Shown here: positions 23,349-34,614 of the stretch, one piece after another
Layout: each line of letters opens with the position of its first letter
Numbering within the stretch: the first letter of the stretch is position 1
From: Deuterostichococcus epilithicus
Lineage: Eukaryota > Chlorophyta > Trebouxiophyceae > Prasiolales > Stichococcaceae
DNA: 64,000 bases
Assembly (NCBI GenBank): GCA_033439295.1
Contig: JAVTLE010000014.1
Span: 1,178,001 to 1,242,000 of the forward strand
Direction of reading: 5' to 3'
Program-made: the position numbers and the translations under genes
Notes under the pieces: model-generated
What the model was told of the DNA's origin: nothing
Database searches by the model: none
The model's input: only the letters and a program-made list of their open reading frames with translations

Positions 23349-26300
23349 ATGACCGTCGATTGCATTGGGGCTATAGATCAGGGGACGCAAAGCACTCGAT
23401 TCCTGTTGTATGATGCCCATGGCGAGGTGGTAGCCAGCCACCAGGAGGAGTTCCCGCAACACAATCCCCATGCTGGGTGCGCCATGAACGCATTGAAGGG
23501 TGTGTCAACAGTTGCTTTCGGAAGTCTGGTGCGGTCATCCGGCCCTGAAAGTACAAGCCGCAAAAGCCACCGATCCGCACCTCATGTGCTGACCTGGCGC
23601 TCGGTGTGCGGCGGACCTGCACAGGTGGACGGAGCACGATCCGGAGGAGATCTGGGCCAGTGTGGCCACGTGCATCGACAAGGCCCTGGAGGCGGCCGAG
23701 CGGGCAGGGGCGCTGGTGCGGGTGGTGGCGGTAGGCATCACGAACCAGCGGGAGACGACTCTGCTATGGGACCGTGCCACAGGGCGCCCGTTGCACAACG
23801 CCATAGTGTGGCTGGACACGCGGACGGCGGCAATCTGCAAGCGCATGTCTGAGCAGCTTGAAGGCAGCTCGGTGAGTTGCTGGCGGTGACAACATGCACA
23901 GCCACACAGTCAGTGTCCCGGGAGGGTGAATTCAGAAGGCGACGCTGCGCCATTGCTTGCGGGAGGCGCACCTTGGCGGCCACCTTGGCGGCAGAAGCCG
24001 AAAATGAAACTCAGGTGCTGACAATATATACGATGGTCATTCGAGACTCGGAGGGCTGTAAGAGCCCGGCACTGCATCTGCAGAATCACTTTCGGAGAGT
24101 GACCGGCCTGCCGATCAACCCGTACTTCTCCGCCTACAAGTTCGCCTGGCTGCTAGAAAATGTGCCGGCGGCGAAGACGGCTGTCGAGGATGGCTCCGCA
24201 ATGTTCGGGACCGTGGACACCTACCTCATCTGGCGGCTCACAGGCGCTCCTTTAGAGAATCTCAGTCTGCATGTGTCGGCATGCAAGCTGTCTCATTTCA
24301 TGGCCGAGGCTGATGGCTAGACTGATGCTTCACTGAGCAGCCTCCTGGGCAATCTCGTCAGGATTCGAAGATGCGGATCCGACTGACTGGCGACCGTGCC
24401 TGCACAGGCGGCGTCAAAGGCGGGCGGCACGTGACGGATGTCACCAATGCGTCACGCACTAATTTCATGGAGCTCGGCACACGGACGTGGCACGAGGGAA
24501 CGCTGCGGCTATTTGGTGCGACCCTCGCAATGTTGCCGGAGATCCGCAGCAACTCGGAGGTGTACGGGTGAGCTACATCAGCACAGCGCATCATACAGGC
24601 ATCGCTTGCCGTCAGAAGCGTCTCACTGCTGCAAGCCAGGGGCTAGCAGGTAGCGGAGCTGTGATCCACTGGCAGTGCGAAAGAGACATAACAACAGCTG
24701 GTAACATCCAGATTGGAGTGCCTGCCGGATGCTGCAGGCATGTTGTGGAGGGTCCGCTCGCGGGGGTGCCCATCGCGGGCTGCCTGGGCGACCAGATGGC
24801 AGCAATGCTGGGGCAGCGCTGCCGCGTGAACCACGCCAAAAACACCTACGGCACTGGCTGCTTCGTGCTGCTCAACACGGGCGACGAGCCCGTGGCCTCG
24901 CAGCACGGGCTGCTGACGACCATGGCCTTCCAGCCTGGGCCGGACGCCGCGCCGCAGTATGCACTCGAAGGTGAGGAGCCGGTGCGCACACTGCTGCGGT
25001 CGAGCGTCCAATGTTGCTTTGCTCTTCGGTACTTGCGAACGGCAGCACAACAGCAGCCGTTCGCCTGACGAGGAACGAGCCGATGCGACTGAACCTCGAC
25101 GGTGCAGGCAGCATAGCCATCGCGGGCGCCGGCATCAGCTGGCTCCGAGACAAGCTTCAGGTGTGCATAACATGAGCCTGGTCTCGGACCTGCAAGGCAC
25201 GCCACACCAGCATCTGGTGCGCCTGGCATGGGCATGAGCAACACCACCACCAGGCAACAGTGCCAAAAACGTCTTCTGGGCATGCTCAGCCACTCAGCCA
25301 CTCAGCTCGATTGGGCATCACATCTTGCTGCGGCCTGCTGCAATTGCCCAGGTGATACAGTCGGCGGCAGACTCAGAGGAGGTCGCCGGCAGCGTGCCGG
25401 ACACGGCGGGCGTGTTGTTTGTGCCGGCCTTCAGCGGCCTGCTGGCGCCGCGGTGGCGCGCTGACGCCCGCGGCATCATCGTCGGCCTCACCTCCTACTC
25501 CTCCCGGGTGACAAAAGTTTTTTTTGTGCTTCCGACCCCGGCCGCTCTTTGCGTCAGCCTCCTGTTTGCTGCAATCCGCGCCCTGCGTACTGCGTGCTTG
25601 CGGTGCCGCGAAGCATGTGCCGGGCAGGTGGGGCCTTCCCTGGCGCCTTTGCAGGCATGCTTGCGCCGCAGCATGGCAAGTGCACCTGCAGCAGCAACAG
25701 CACGACGCCGTGTGCGGTGCTGAGCTTCGACCAATGGACGCAGTTCCACAACTGAAAACCTCTGCCCTTGAACCCTGCCTGAGCCCTCCTGCCCTATTCT
25801 CCTGCAGGCACACGTGGTGCGGGCCATGCTGGAGGCCATATGCTTCCAGACGCGGGAAGTAGTCGACGCCATGTGCAAGGACGCCGGCCTGGACCGTCTG
25901 GAGGTGGCGCTGCGGTCCCATCCGCAATATAATGCGTTGCCAAGTGATCAGTGACCGGATGTGCTTCGTGTCGTTGCAATTACCTATCGCCTGTGCCTCT
26001 GTAATGCGCGGGGTGTGCGGAGGCCTGCAGGAACAGGACGGGCTGCCGCCACGAGGTGCCGCGGCAGCAGGGTCTGCCGCGTCCCTGCGCACGGCTGGGC
26101 CGGCAGCGTCAGCTTCGGCGCTGCTGGGCAAGTTGGCTCGCAGAGCATCGAAGACTGGGTTTTGGTGAGCTGGGGCTGTACCTTTGGTGTAGGTGCTGCG
26201 CGTGGACGGCGGCGCGAGCGCCAATGACCTGCTGCTGCAGCTGCAGGCCGATCTACTGCAGGTGCTCTGCCAGCAACTTGGCAATGGCATCATTCAATCG

Positions 26301-26745
26301 CTGTTCCAGCTCCAGGGCGGGCTGGGCTGATGCTCCTTGTTCCCACTGCAATATGCATGATGGCTGCAGTTACGCCAGCGCAGGTGATATGCTGACGATC
26401 CTTTCGATGCAGGTACCGGTGCACAGGCCAGCGCACCAGGAGACGACGTCCCTGGGCGCTGCGTATGCTGCAGGTGACGAGCCTGAGACCATCGGATCTG
26501 AGACTCTTGCAAGCGTCCGTACTTTTCACCGAAAATGCATGAAACATGAGTGGGTGTCAGGTGCGTTTTGTGCGGCCGCAGGCATTGCTGTTGGGTTCTG
26601 GACGGCAGACCAGGTCTTTGAGGAGGGCCTTGCTGCCGAGGAACTGAAGGTCTTCGAGCCGCAGATCTCTGCAGAAGAAGCAGACGCGCGGTTTGCAAAG
26701 TGGAACCAGGCAGTGAAGCGGTCCTATGCACTGAGCGATCTGTGA
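23349..26745 (+). CDS. Glycerol kinase
   Basis: FGGY-family kinase that makes glycerol-3-phosphate from glycerol and ATP, the entry of glycerol into lipid and carbon metabolism. Eleven exons: 23349-23476, 23625-23871, 24084-24243, 24408-24567, 24738-24970, 25108-25160, 25352-25507, 25808-25903, 26193-26261, 26413-26473, 26582-26745. Exactly 508 aa, the usual length, with all phases consistent. Family blocks: [17 protein letters not shown] (phosphate 1), [145 protein letters not shown] and [11 protein letters not shown]. No transit peptide is seen, so it is probably cytosolic. The third intron starts with GC (ACAG then GCGCTC); no GT site nearby restores the frame. Confidence 0.97.
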
Positions 26746-27460
26746 TTGATGTTTGTACGCTTCTTTCGAGCTGTCTTGCAGCCATGATATTTCCCATCAT
26801 GTCTCTGTCGTACCGCCACGCATGTATCGCGCATAAATAATAATCGAAAGCCGCTGCGCGCGAAGGGCTTCCGCGTAAAATTCCGCCATGTGAACCTATT
26901 CTAAGTACTGCACTGTGGCTAGCATCCCGCTGCGCGAACTGCCTGACAATCCTCAAACCCTAAACCCTAAAACCCGAAACTGTCCTGCTACGCGATGCAT
27001 GCGTGATGATTCCTATGGCGGTCGCAACTCCAATTGTTTTACACGCTGTATGGGACACATGAAGTATGAAACTGGATGGATTGCCAGGTCTCAAATGGCG
27101 GGTCAAGACACTAGCGTCACCAACCTTTGTTGCTTCGCACACGATGAATGAACTACCTAGTGCAAGCCGGAAACAGTTCTGTAGTTCTGTTGAGAAGCAC
27201 ACGCACAGGCTGGCAGGCGCTTCGGCTGAAAGCGGCGCAGAAGAGTGCGCAGTACTCGCAGCCAGGAGCGCCCGACAAAGATCCAGCCTGCCTCTCACTC
27301 ACACTCTCCCCTCCCAGAGACACGTCCGTTGAAGGTACAGCTGCCTGATTTATCAAGATTCCATCCTGCAGCGGCCCTGCCAGTAAGGACCGCTGCCGGA
27401 CATCCGTCCCCGCACTCGCCACCCCGAACCAACACTCACTCATGCTTCACATGTTTGATG
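26746..27460. other. Intergenic between convergent glycerol kinase and PI4K-gamma genes
   Basis: 715 bp of 3' flank shared by two convergent genes. It is AT-richer than the coding parts around 26760-26900. It contains a short telomere-like array, listed separately. No ORF with a motif was seen. Confidence 0.5.
26954..26980. repeat. Interstitial telomere-like CCCTAAA repeat
   Basis: AAACCCTAAACCCTAAAACC is followed by a degenerate third unit, that is, two exact plant-type CCCTAAA units plus decay. It lies about 210 bp after the glycerol kinase stop. The unit matches the TTTAGGG telomere type of plants and trebouxiophyte algae. Confidence 0.85.
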
Positions 27461-30400
27461 TCACTTGGCCGCAACACCGGCCGTGGTGCTAGTCTCATCG
27501 ACAATTTCATCAAGGTACTCAGCCAGAAGCTCTTCCAGGAAGCCAAAGTACACTTGCTCCTGGCTCTTGCCGCTGGCGCCGCCAGGATCGCCGTCGGCAA
27601 AGGAGTGGGAGAACGCCAGAGCTGACTGGCCGCGGGCCAGCTGCAGCGCCCGGCTGTGCAGCTTCTCCAGCGGCGACTTCATGCGCAGCTCGCGGCACAT
27701 GATGGAGCCAATTGCGTATGGCGACAGCCTGCAGATTTTGTAAGTACCACATCGTGAGAATCGAGTGCAGGGTCCTCTGACAGACGAGAAATATACGAGA
27801 ACCAAACTTCTTGGTCTCAATCTATCTACGGCCGGCAGAGCAAGGACGTTCTGATGCAGTCCAGGCTGTGTGGAAGACAACCAGCCAGCAGCAAGCGTGA
27901 GGCAGTACCAGCCCCAAGGGCACAGCCAAGCACTCGATGTACCAGAAATCACACTCACCCACGTGCGGCGCCCATCTGCAGGCACATGGTGGACGCCTTG
28001 AAGACACGCTTGCACTCGGAGCGCAGCAGCAGGCCCTGTGCTGCGAGTGCCGCCAGGTCCGTGTCCGCATCCAACGCCGCGATGTATGCCCGCGTCTCCT
28101 CGTCAAAGGGCACATGCGCCTGCAGTTTGAGGGTTTAGAGCTTGCGTGTTGAGGATGGCGCTGGTCAGTGCTGTCCTTCGGATACGAATGCACATGATAC
28201 GGAATCCAGTAACCCACCCTCAAGACAGCCAGCGATGCTGTGGTCCCCTGTAGGTCTGCAGGCATGGTCTTCATGCAAGGCGGCGGGAGCCGGACCTGCG
28301 GCCAGTTGAGCCACTCGAAGCAGATGTCCTGGAAGGAGGACGGCAGTGCGTAGCCGTGGTCGATGGGGATCAGCGTCCACTTGCCGCTGGCCTCGTTCCG
28401 CTTGGCCAGGATGTTGGCGCCATTGCGGTCTGTGTTCGCCAGTCGCATGTCCAGCTGCACATCCGATTCAGATGCCACATCAGATTCAGCATTCACAAGA
28501 GACGCAAGCGGCAGGCGACTTCATGCAGTTGTTAAATGGAGCGGGCCAGTCTGGAATCAGCCTGGGCACACAGCATGGGCGCCCACATCCTGGGAATAAC
28601 AATGGGGCGTCGCCTCATCTTCTCACAACCCCCAAAAACCTGCGAGCAGACCTTGGAGAAGCTTCCGAGCTGGCAATGAATAGCTACTCTCACGGCCAGA
28701 GTGAACAGCGCCAGGCGGCAACCCGCACCTGCGCAATCTTGTGCACCTCCCGCACAGGGAACGCCGAAGCGCCCTGCTCCTCGCAGTCCGTGTCCGCGTG
28801 CACAAATTGCTGCAGGCTGGCGACCTTGACGCCGGCGCCGCCGCCGCCATTGCCGCCGTCCGGCAGCATGTGCGGCTGGCAGGTGACCATGGCGGTCGGC
28901 GGCACGCCGGCAAAGTGCCCATGGTCCAGCACATAGGCGGCCACCTCCCGGATCGCGCCCTCGCCAGGCCTGATGCCCTGTGGAGGGAGGTAAGGCCGAG
29001 TGTTTCATATGCACTGTCTCTCAGATGCGCTGCGCCGCGGGCAGTGGCACTGTGGCCGAAAGGAGCTTCAGCAGATGCATGGCATGCACCCATCCTCTGT
29101 AAGTGCCTACAGGGGCCAGTGCACATGACGTGTGGTGCAATGCCCTCGAGTGGCACAGCGCAGCGTCCCACCTTGCGTAGGCCGTGGCCGTCGGGGCTGC
29201 AGCCCATATGGCGTGGGTTGTTCACCGAGAAAGGCTCCTCGTCCGCAGGCTTCAGCACCGCCACCTTGTCGCCGTGGGCGTTGGGGATGAAGTAGCTGCC
29301 GCCGCTGCCGCTGGCCGCCAGCTGCGGGCGCATGCCGGACGCCAGGCCCGCCTGCGCCGCCTGCCAGTCGGCGAACAGGCCATGCTCTGGGCTGGACAGC
29401 GGCGGCGAGCCGCTCTCCGTGGTGCGCGCCGTCATCGGCACCAGCTCCAGCACCGCGCTGTCGGCAATGCCGTAGCTTGCCAGCGACTTGTCTGCCGCAA
29501 GGACCTGTGCAATGCAGCAGGTTAGTGCGCTGTAAGGAGCAGGCGTGCACACTTGTGGCCTTCAGGACGTGTGGGCAGTCAATGCAATCCAGCTTGTCCT
29601 CTCCGTGATGCAAATCGGGCAACACTTGACAACTGTGGTCAGGAGCTGGCTTTTTCACCTGAGCCAACGCGGCCTCCTGCAACAGATGCACTTGCGAGGC
29701 TGCCGAATATTGCTCACCTCGCCATTGTAGGTGAGGAGGTGCTGGTTGGCTGGCAGGTCGTTGGCAGCCTCCAGCTCGGCCGCGACTGCCTCCGCGGTTG
29801 CGTCGACGCTGATGGACAGCTCCAATTTAGCACCCGCCTGGTGCCGCCAGTGCACACCAGCCGTCTTGCGGATGATCAGGTGCACGACGCCGTCTGGCGG
29901 CATCGATGGGCTGCGCTGCATCATCGCCAGCTGGCACCCGCCTGGACTGTCACACCTGTGCACATGCACGCCCTGGATGAGAGGCTCCTGCTCAAATCAC
30001 GCAATGAATCACCATGAAAGTAGAACAAGCGGAGTGACGCCGTCAGGTGACTGCTGCTGGGTCCTGCGGCATTAGCACACCTGTCTGAGCTGGCCAGGAG
30101 AGCGGTCAGTGCCGATTTGCTGCGCCTGATGGGCTGCGGGCTGTCGTCGAAGGCAAAGCTGAGGGTGCGCTGCATGGAGGTGTTGATGGTGACGCTCTCA
30201 ATGTCCTTGAGCTTGCACACGATGTGCAGGTAGCTGCTGGCGTTGCTTGCGGACATCACCGCCAGCTCGCCGACAGTGCGGTGCTCATCATCCAGCAGCT
30301 CCCGATCGCCCAGCACCTGTCGGGAAACGCACAACTGTAATGAGGATCGCGATGGTTCGGCAGGGCTGGGCAAAGGCACGGAGGCAGGCAAGGCAGTCGA

Positions 30401-30650
30401 GGCATGAGTGCTGCAGGGTATTGCCGCAATCATATCAAAAGCCTCACCAGGCAGTGGCGGGAGGTGAAGGCCGACCGCGAGAGCATCCTCAGCTTCACCG
30501 ACTGAATGCTCTCGCCGGGCGCCACCGCCAGGGTGGTGAAGCGTTCGCCCGAGTCATCGCGGCGCTCGAGCAGCAATGTGATGGTCTGCTGCTGTTGCTG
30601 CAGCTGCTGCTGCTGCTGCACGCTCTCGCGAGGAGGCGCCAGCGCCAAGC
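27461..30650 (-). CDS. Phosphatidylinositol 4-kinase gamma-like protein with ubiquitin-like domains
   Basis: Plant-type PI4K-gamma (PI3/PI4-kinase fold). Relatives often phosphorylate proteins rather than lipid. Exons seen: 30448-30650, 30081-30316, 29718-29955, 29172-29504, 28729-28977, 28296-28454, 27959-28119, 27461-27728; about 615 aa in phase. Two ubiquitin-like domains come first: TITLLLERRDDSGERFTTLA onwards, and GVVHLIIRKTAGVHW through VLAADKSLASYGIADSAVLE. The kinase part shows VAVLKPADEEPFSVNNPR (ATP lysine), GEGAIREVAAYVLDHG, GVPPTAMV, FPVREVHKIAQ, LDMRLANTDRNGANIL (catalytic loop) and LIPIDHGYALP (Asp-His-Gly in place of DFG). The first exon begins at an acceptor, not at an ATG, in phase 1. 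A short upstream exon with the start codon must therefore exist and was not found. A CTG run encodes a polyQ stretch near the N terminus. Confidence 0.9.
30587..30620. repeat. CTG/CAG trinucleotide run (polyQ in PI4K-gamma)
   Basis: About eleven mostly CTG triplets on the plus strand encode VQQQQQLQQQQQ on the minus strand just before the first ubiquitin-like domain. Likely length-variable. Confidence 0.8.
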
Positions 30651-31875
30651 CTGCAGATTATGACCCGATGCTTCAGCTGTATGGCGCAGCCCGTATCTTA
30701 CCCGCTTGCGCGTGGAGACACTCTCCGTCGTTGCGAGGACACTGTGTATGGCGCAGCCCGCCGGTCACAGCAGCGCGACATGAAGGGCCCGAGGTGTCGT
30801 ATGACCTCATGCCGGTACAGCGCAACTTGCTGGTCTCAACAGCGCGACGCAAATAGGCTGCAGGGTGTGACGATAGTGCGCTCGGCGATCGAAAGGCGCA
30901 ATTTAAATCGCAATCCGCAGGACAATGACTTGCCTGTGTGGCCTCGGGGACCCGCGTGTTGCAGGCCAAAGCTGGAAGCTGGCGCAGGGCGCAGCATGGC
31001 TGTTGAGGCTGCCATCAGGCGAGCCGCGAGCTGAGCTGGTGAAGTGGGTGGTAATGGGCGCGGGGCCGGACGGCCTGGCGGTGAAAGCTGTGCTCCTGGA
31101 CTGTAGCATGTAAGGGCCGCGTCTGCAGTTCAGGGATTTGTCGCAGCTCCAGCGACCATGCTGCTAATGGCCCGCAGGCGCTGCTAGTCTGCTCGAAACT
31201 ATTGTTGCGCGCTGCCAAGGTGCCTGTTGCAAGTGCCAGGCGCGCTGACCCTTGCGCGTGTCCCGGTCAGGAGGAAAAAACCCCAAACAGAAGTCGCCGC
31301 TGAGGAGCTACACCGTGTGGATACGGATCAACCTCTGAAGCCCGTTCTAGGCCAATCCAAGCTGCAACCGAGCCGTATTCAACCCACGATATGTTTCAGC
31401 TGACCAAGCCGATTGTTCGTGAAGCGTGGTCGTTTGCCTTAGCTTCTATACCCTGATATCAGAGGGTAATCAAGATGCACATGTTGCCACTCTCCCCATC
31501 ATAACCCCTGACGCAACTCTCCGAAAGCTCAGCATGCGAATGCTGAGCGGCTCACGCGGTTAGTTTGCCTGTCCTTCACAAGCATCGCGGTGGCTGACGA
31601 GAAGCGCTCAACAACACTGCGGACCCTCAGGCTGGACGCCCAACAGCGGTGCACGTAGACGCTCCGACCTCCTACACCGACAGCTGTGTGCCTGGTCACT
31701 GCTTCGAACACTTGCAGAAAGCAAAATTTTGTGAGCTGCTTCACCTGTCACGGGGTGGAGACACACCATATCTCGCCTTGAGGCATGGGGTCCCCAACAG
31801 CATGACGGCGGCGCTGCACAACATGTGCTGATAGGGGCCTCGCCGAGCTCGAGAAGTATCGCCCGGCATATCCAC
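30651..31875. other. Divergent intergenic between PI4K-gamma and GPN3, with an unassigned coding-like patch
   Basis: 1.2 kb that must contain the missing first exon of the PI4K-gamma gene and both promoters. 30925-31113 (+) is GC-rich and open, ending ELVKWVVMGAGPDGLAVKAV; it looks exon-like but I recognise no family and cannot join it to neighbours. GTATGGCGCAGCCCG recurs at about 30680 and 30748. The part nearest GPN3 (31270-31860) is lower in GC and has no exon-like signal. Confidence 0.4.
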
Positions 31876-34377
31876 ATGGGCCGCTATGCTCAGCTGGTCG
31901 TCGGACCCGCCGGCAGTGGCAAGGTGAGGTCGGGTATTCTGCATTCAACATGCAGCACACACGCAAGGTGGGTGCCACCAAGCATGGCTGCCGGAAGTGC
32001 TCGTCTTGCGCGTGCTGACCTGTTCCGACGCGCAATACTGCACTGCAGTCGACATACTGCGAGAACCTGCGCCAGCACTGCGAGACGATCGGCCGCAGCA
32101 TACACATCGCCAACCTGGGTGCGCCGTCGGTGTGACTGTTGCCGCCGCTCACCATGCTGCACGTGGCCAGGCAAGGCACAGGCTTTATTCAAAGCGCACA
32201 TTGCTAGGCAGTCTTTCGGATGAGTTTGGCGCATCGTGTGCAGACCCAGCGGCGGAGGCGTTCAACTATCCAGCGTCGATCGACATCCGGGACCTGGTGA
32301 CGCTGGAAGACGTTATGGAACAGCTGGACCTGGGCCCCAACGGGTACGCACATCTCGGAGCCCCCGTCAGTCATGCAGAGAGGCCTATGGGCATGGTCTG
32401 TGCCGCGTCTGCGCTGCCGCCAACTCGGGGCCTTGCTGCCAACGGCATGGTGGTCGGTTAGCAGGCGTCGGGTGCTCAATAGCGGCTGGAGTGCTGGCGA
32501 AGACGCACTGCCTGTACGCGCTGTGGGAATCGTGCCCGGCCACGACTGGCGCCCAGCGCACCTACTAGCAGCTGCATCGCTTGCACGGGCGCGAGCGGCA
32601 TGCAGTGGCGGCACTGCCGCACCGCCCCGCTGTCACGGCGGCCTCACAGGGGGCGCATCAAGATGCGATGGCTTGAGACCCCTCCTGATCGCTTCTGAAC
32701 CCAGTCAATGCAACTGCTTCAAACTGCTTCCAACACCCCCCAACAATTCTTCCACACAGCGGCCTGCTGGCGTGCATGGAATATCTGGAGGAGAATCTAG
32801 AGGATTGGCTGGGCGAGGAGCTGGAGGCCTTTGGCGAGGACGACTACATAGTGTTCGACTGCCCGGGCCAGATTGAGCTGTACTCCAACTCCAGCGTCTT
32901 CCGCTCCTTCACCTCCTACCTGCAGGCCGGCGGCTGGCAGGTGAGGATGCTCTGCCGCGCGCTGCCTCACGAGCCTTCCTCCAGAAACGGCATCGACTGC
33001 ACGAGGTCCCATCATGAGGGCGGTCTCCCTAACGAGCCTGCCTCCAGCGGCGGCCCTGACCCGGGGGCACTGCATGTCTTGCGATGTCATTCCTCCCCGC
33101 GTGCGCATTGCGCCTGAATTGTGGCCTGGCCTGGCCGCCTTGGATTCAATGGCGGGCAAAAGGTGCACAATGGGGACGGCCGGATCCCCTGCTCCGCTGC
33201 CATCATTGCATCTTACCTCAGGCCACCTGATTACACGTCTGCATGTGACGAGTTCCGACTCCTACGCCGTAAGCTGGACATGCACGGCGGTGAATCTGCC
33301 AATGCACCCGACCCTCAAGCACATGCCGTTCTTTCTTCCGCGCAGGTGGCCGCGGTGTACTGCCTGGACAGCCAATTCGTGAACGAGGCCAACAAGTTCA
33401 TCGCGGGCAGCCTGCAGGCGTTGTCGGCCATGGTGCAGCTGGAGGTTCCGCACATCAGCCTCCTCACCAAGGTCGACCTCATGCAGGACAAGGTGAATTT
33501 TGATGGACTGTCGGACTGCAATGCCGCTGAGCCCACACCCTCGACTCATGGCCCAGCCGCTGGCCTTGCAGCACACGGCTGCGTGTGCTGGCACAAGAGC
33601 AGGCTGAGCGGCCGGCACTGGGGCCGAGAAGGCATCAGGCAGTCGAGCCCTGGCTGCAGCACGAACGAGGGGACCGCGGCAAGCACCTTGTGTCCCGCCA
33701 TGCATCATGCAGGTTGGCATGGGGACCTTGATGCTTGGCGGGGCTGCAGCCTGCCTCGATTCCCTTCTGACCTTGAAGTGATGTCCAAAGTGCAGGACCT
33801 TCTGGAGGAGTACCTGATACCGGACCCGCAACACCTGTCCGCCACGCTGGCGCGCGGCATGCCGCCGCGCTTCCGGCGCCTTTCGGAGCAGCTGGCAGGC
33901 CTCGTGGACCGCTTCAGCATGGTGCGTCTCTTATTGCCGTGCACGTTGTTGCTTGGTGATTCCCTGCATAGCCTGTGCTGCTGCTGCTTTGCAATAAAAG
34001 CTAGCGTCCTCAGACGTGGATGTATTTCTTTCAGACTAGCCATGCAGCGCGGTAAAGCTTGCTGCACACATGACCACAAACTTTTGCGTTGAACAGCATC
34101 CAGCAATCACCATTGAGGCGACAGGATGGTCACGCACAGGTCAGCTTCCTGCCCTTGGACATCTCGGACGAGGATAGCATCCAGGATGTGCTGGCGCAAA
34201 TTGATGCCGCCATACAGTATGGCGAGGACGCCGATGTGAAGACAAACGACCAGGAGTTTGAGATACCGGATGATGACGGTATGTGAACGCCACGAGGGTG
34301 GGGCCCGAGTTGACAACAGTCCATTGGCACCCTCGAGCAAGTGCTGTGCAGCTTCAGCCATCGATCTGGAAGCTTGA
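31876..34377 (+). CDS. GPN3: GPN-loop GTPase 3 (GPN3)
   Basis: Small dimeric GTPase needed for assembly and nuclear import of RNA polymerase II. Exons: 31876-31923, 32049-32118, 32244-32343, 32760-32940, 33346-33492, 33796-33921, 34140-34278, 34358-34377, giving 276 aa. The start MGRYAQLVVGPAGSGK is the exact family N terminus and contains the P-loop. DLGPNGG is the Gly-Pro-Asn loop, DDYIVFDCPGQIELYS holds switch II, and ISLLTKVDLM is the TKxD base-recognition motif. SFLPLDISDEDSIQ and DAAIQYGEDADVK are the conserved C-terminal blocks. The 3' end has two readings. Splicing at 34278 (strong donor G/GTATGT) gives a tail ending DDDAIDLEA. Reading through stops at 34286 after DDDGM. I favour the spliced form because the donor is good and the tail stays acidic as in relatives. 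Confidence 0.93.
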
Positions 34378-34614
34378 ACACCTTTCAACACCCGGCAGAA
34401 CAAAGCTGGTCTGACATGCATCTTCATTGCCTTGAACGACTAGAATCTGACGAGGTGATAGCGCTCCCTTCAGCTAACAAAATTTCATGTTGCATGTGGC
34501 GCTCTGCAAGTGTCTGCCGCCGTTGTGGGCCTAGCTGACTGTGTGACTCGGGTACTAGGTACCTACCGTCTGAAAGCTGACTGTTGACATGGCTGATGCG
34601 GGTCACATGAGGTG

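Noticed and set aside
33121-34092. Plus-strand open frame of 323 codons over GPN3
   Set aside because: It contains GPN3 exons 5 and 6 but reads through the introns. Splicing gives the known GPN3 length and motif spacing.
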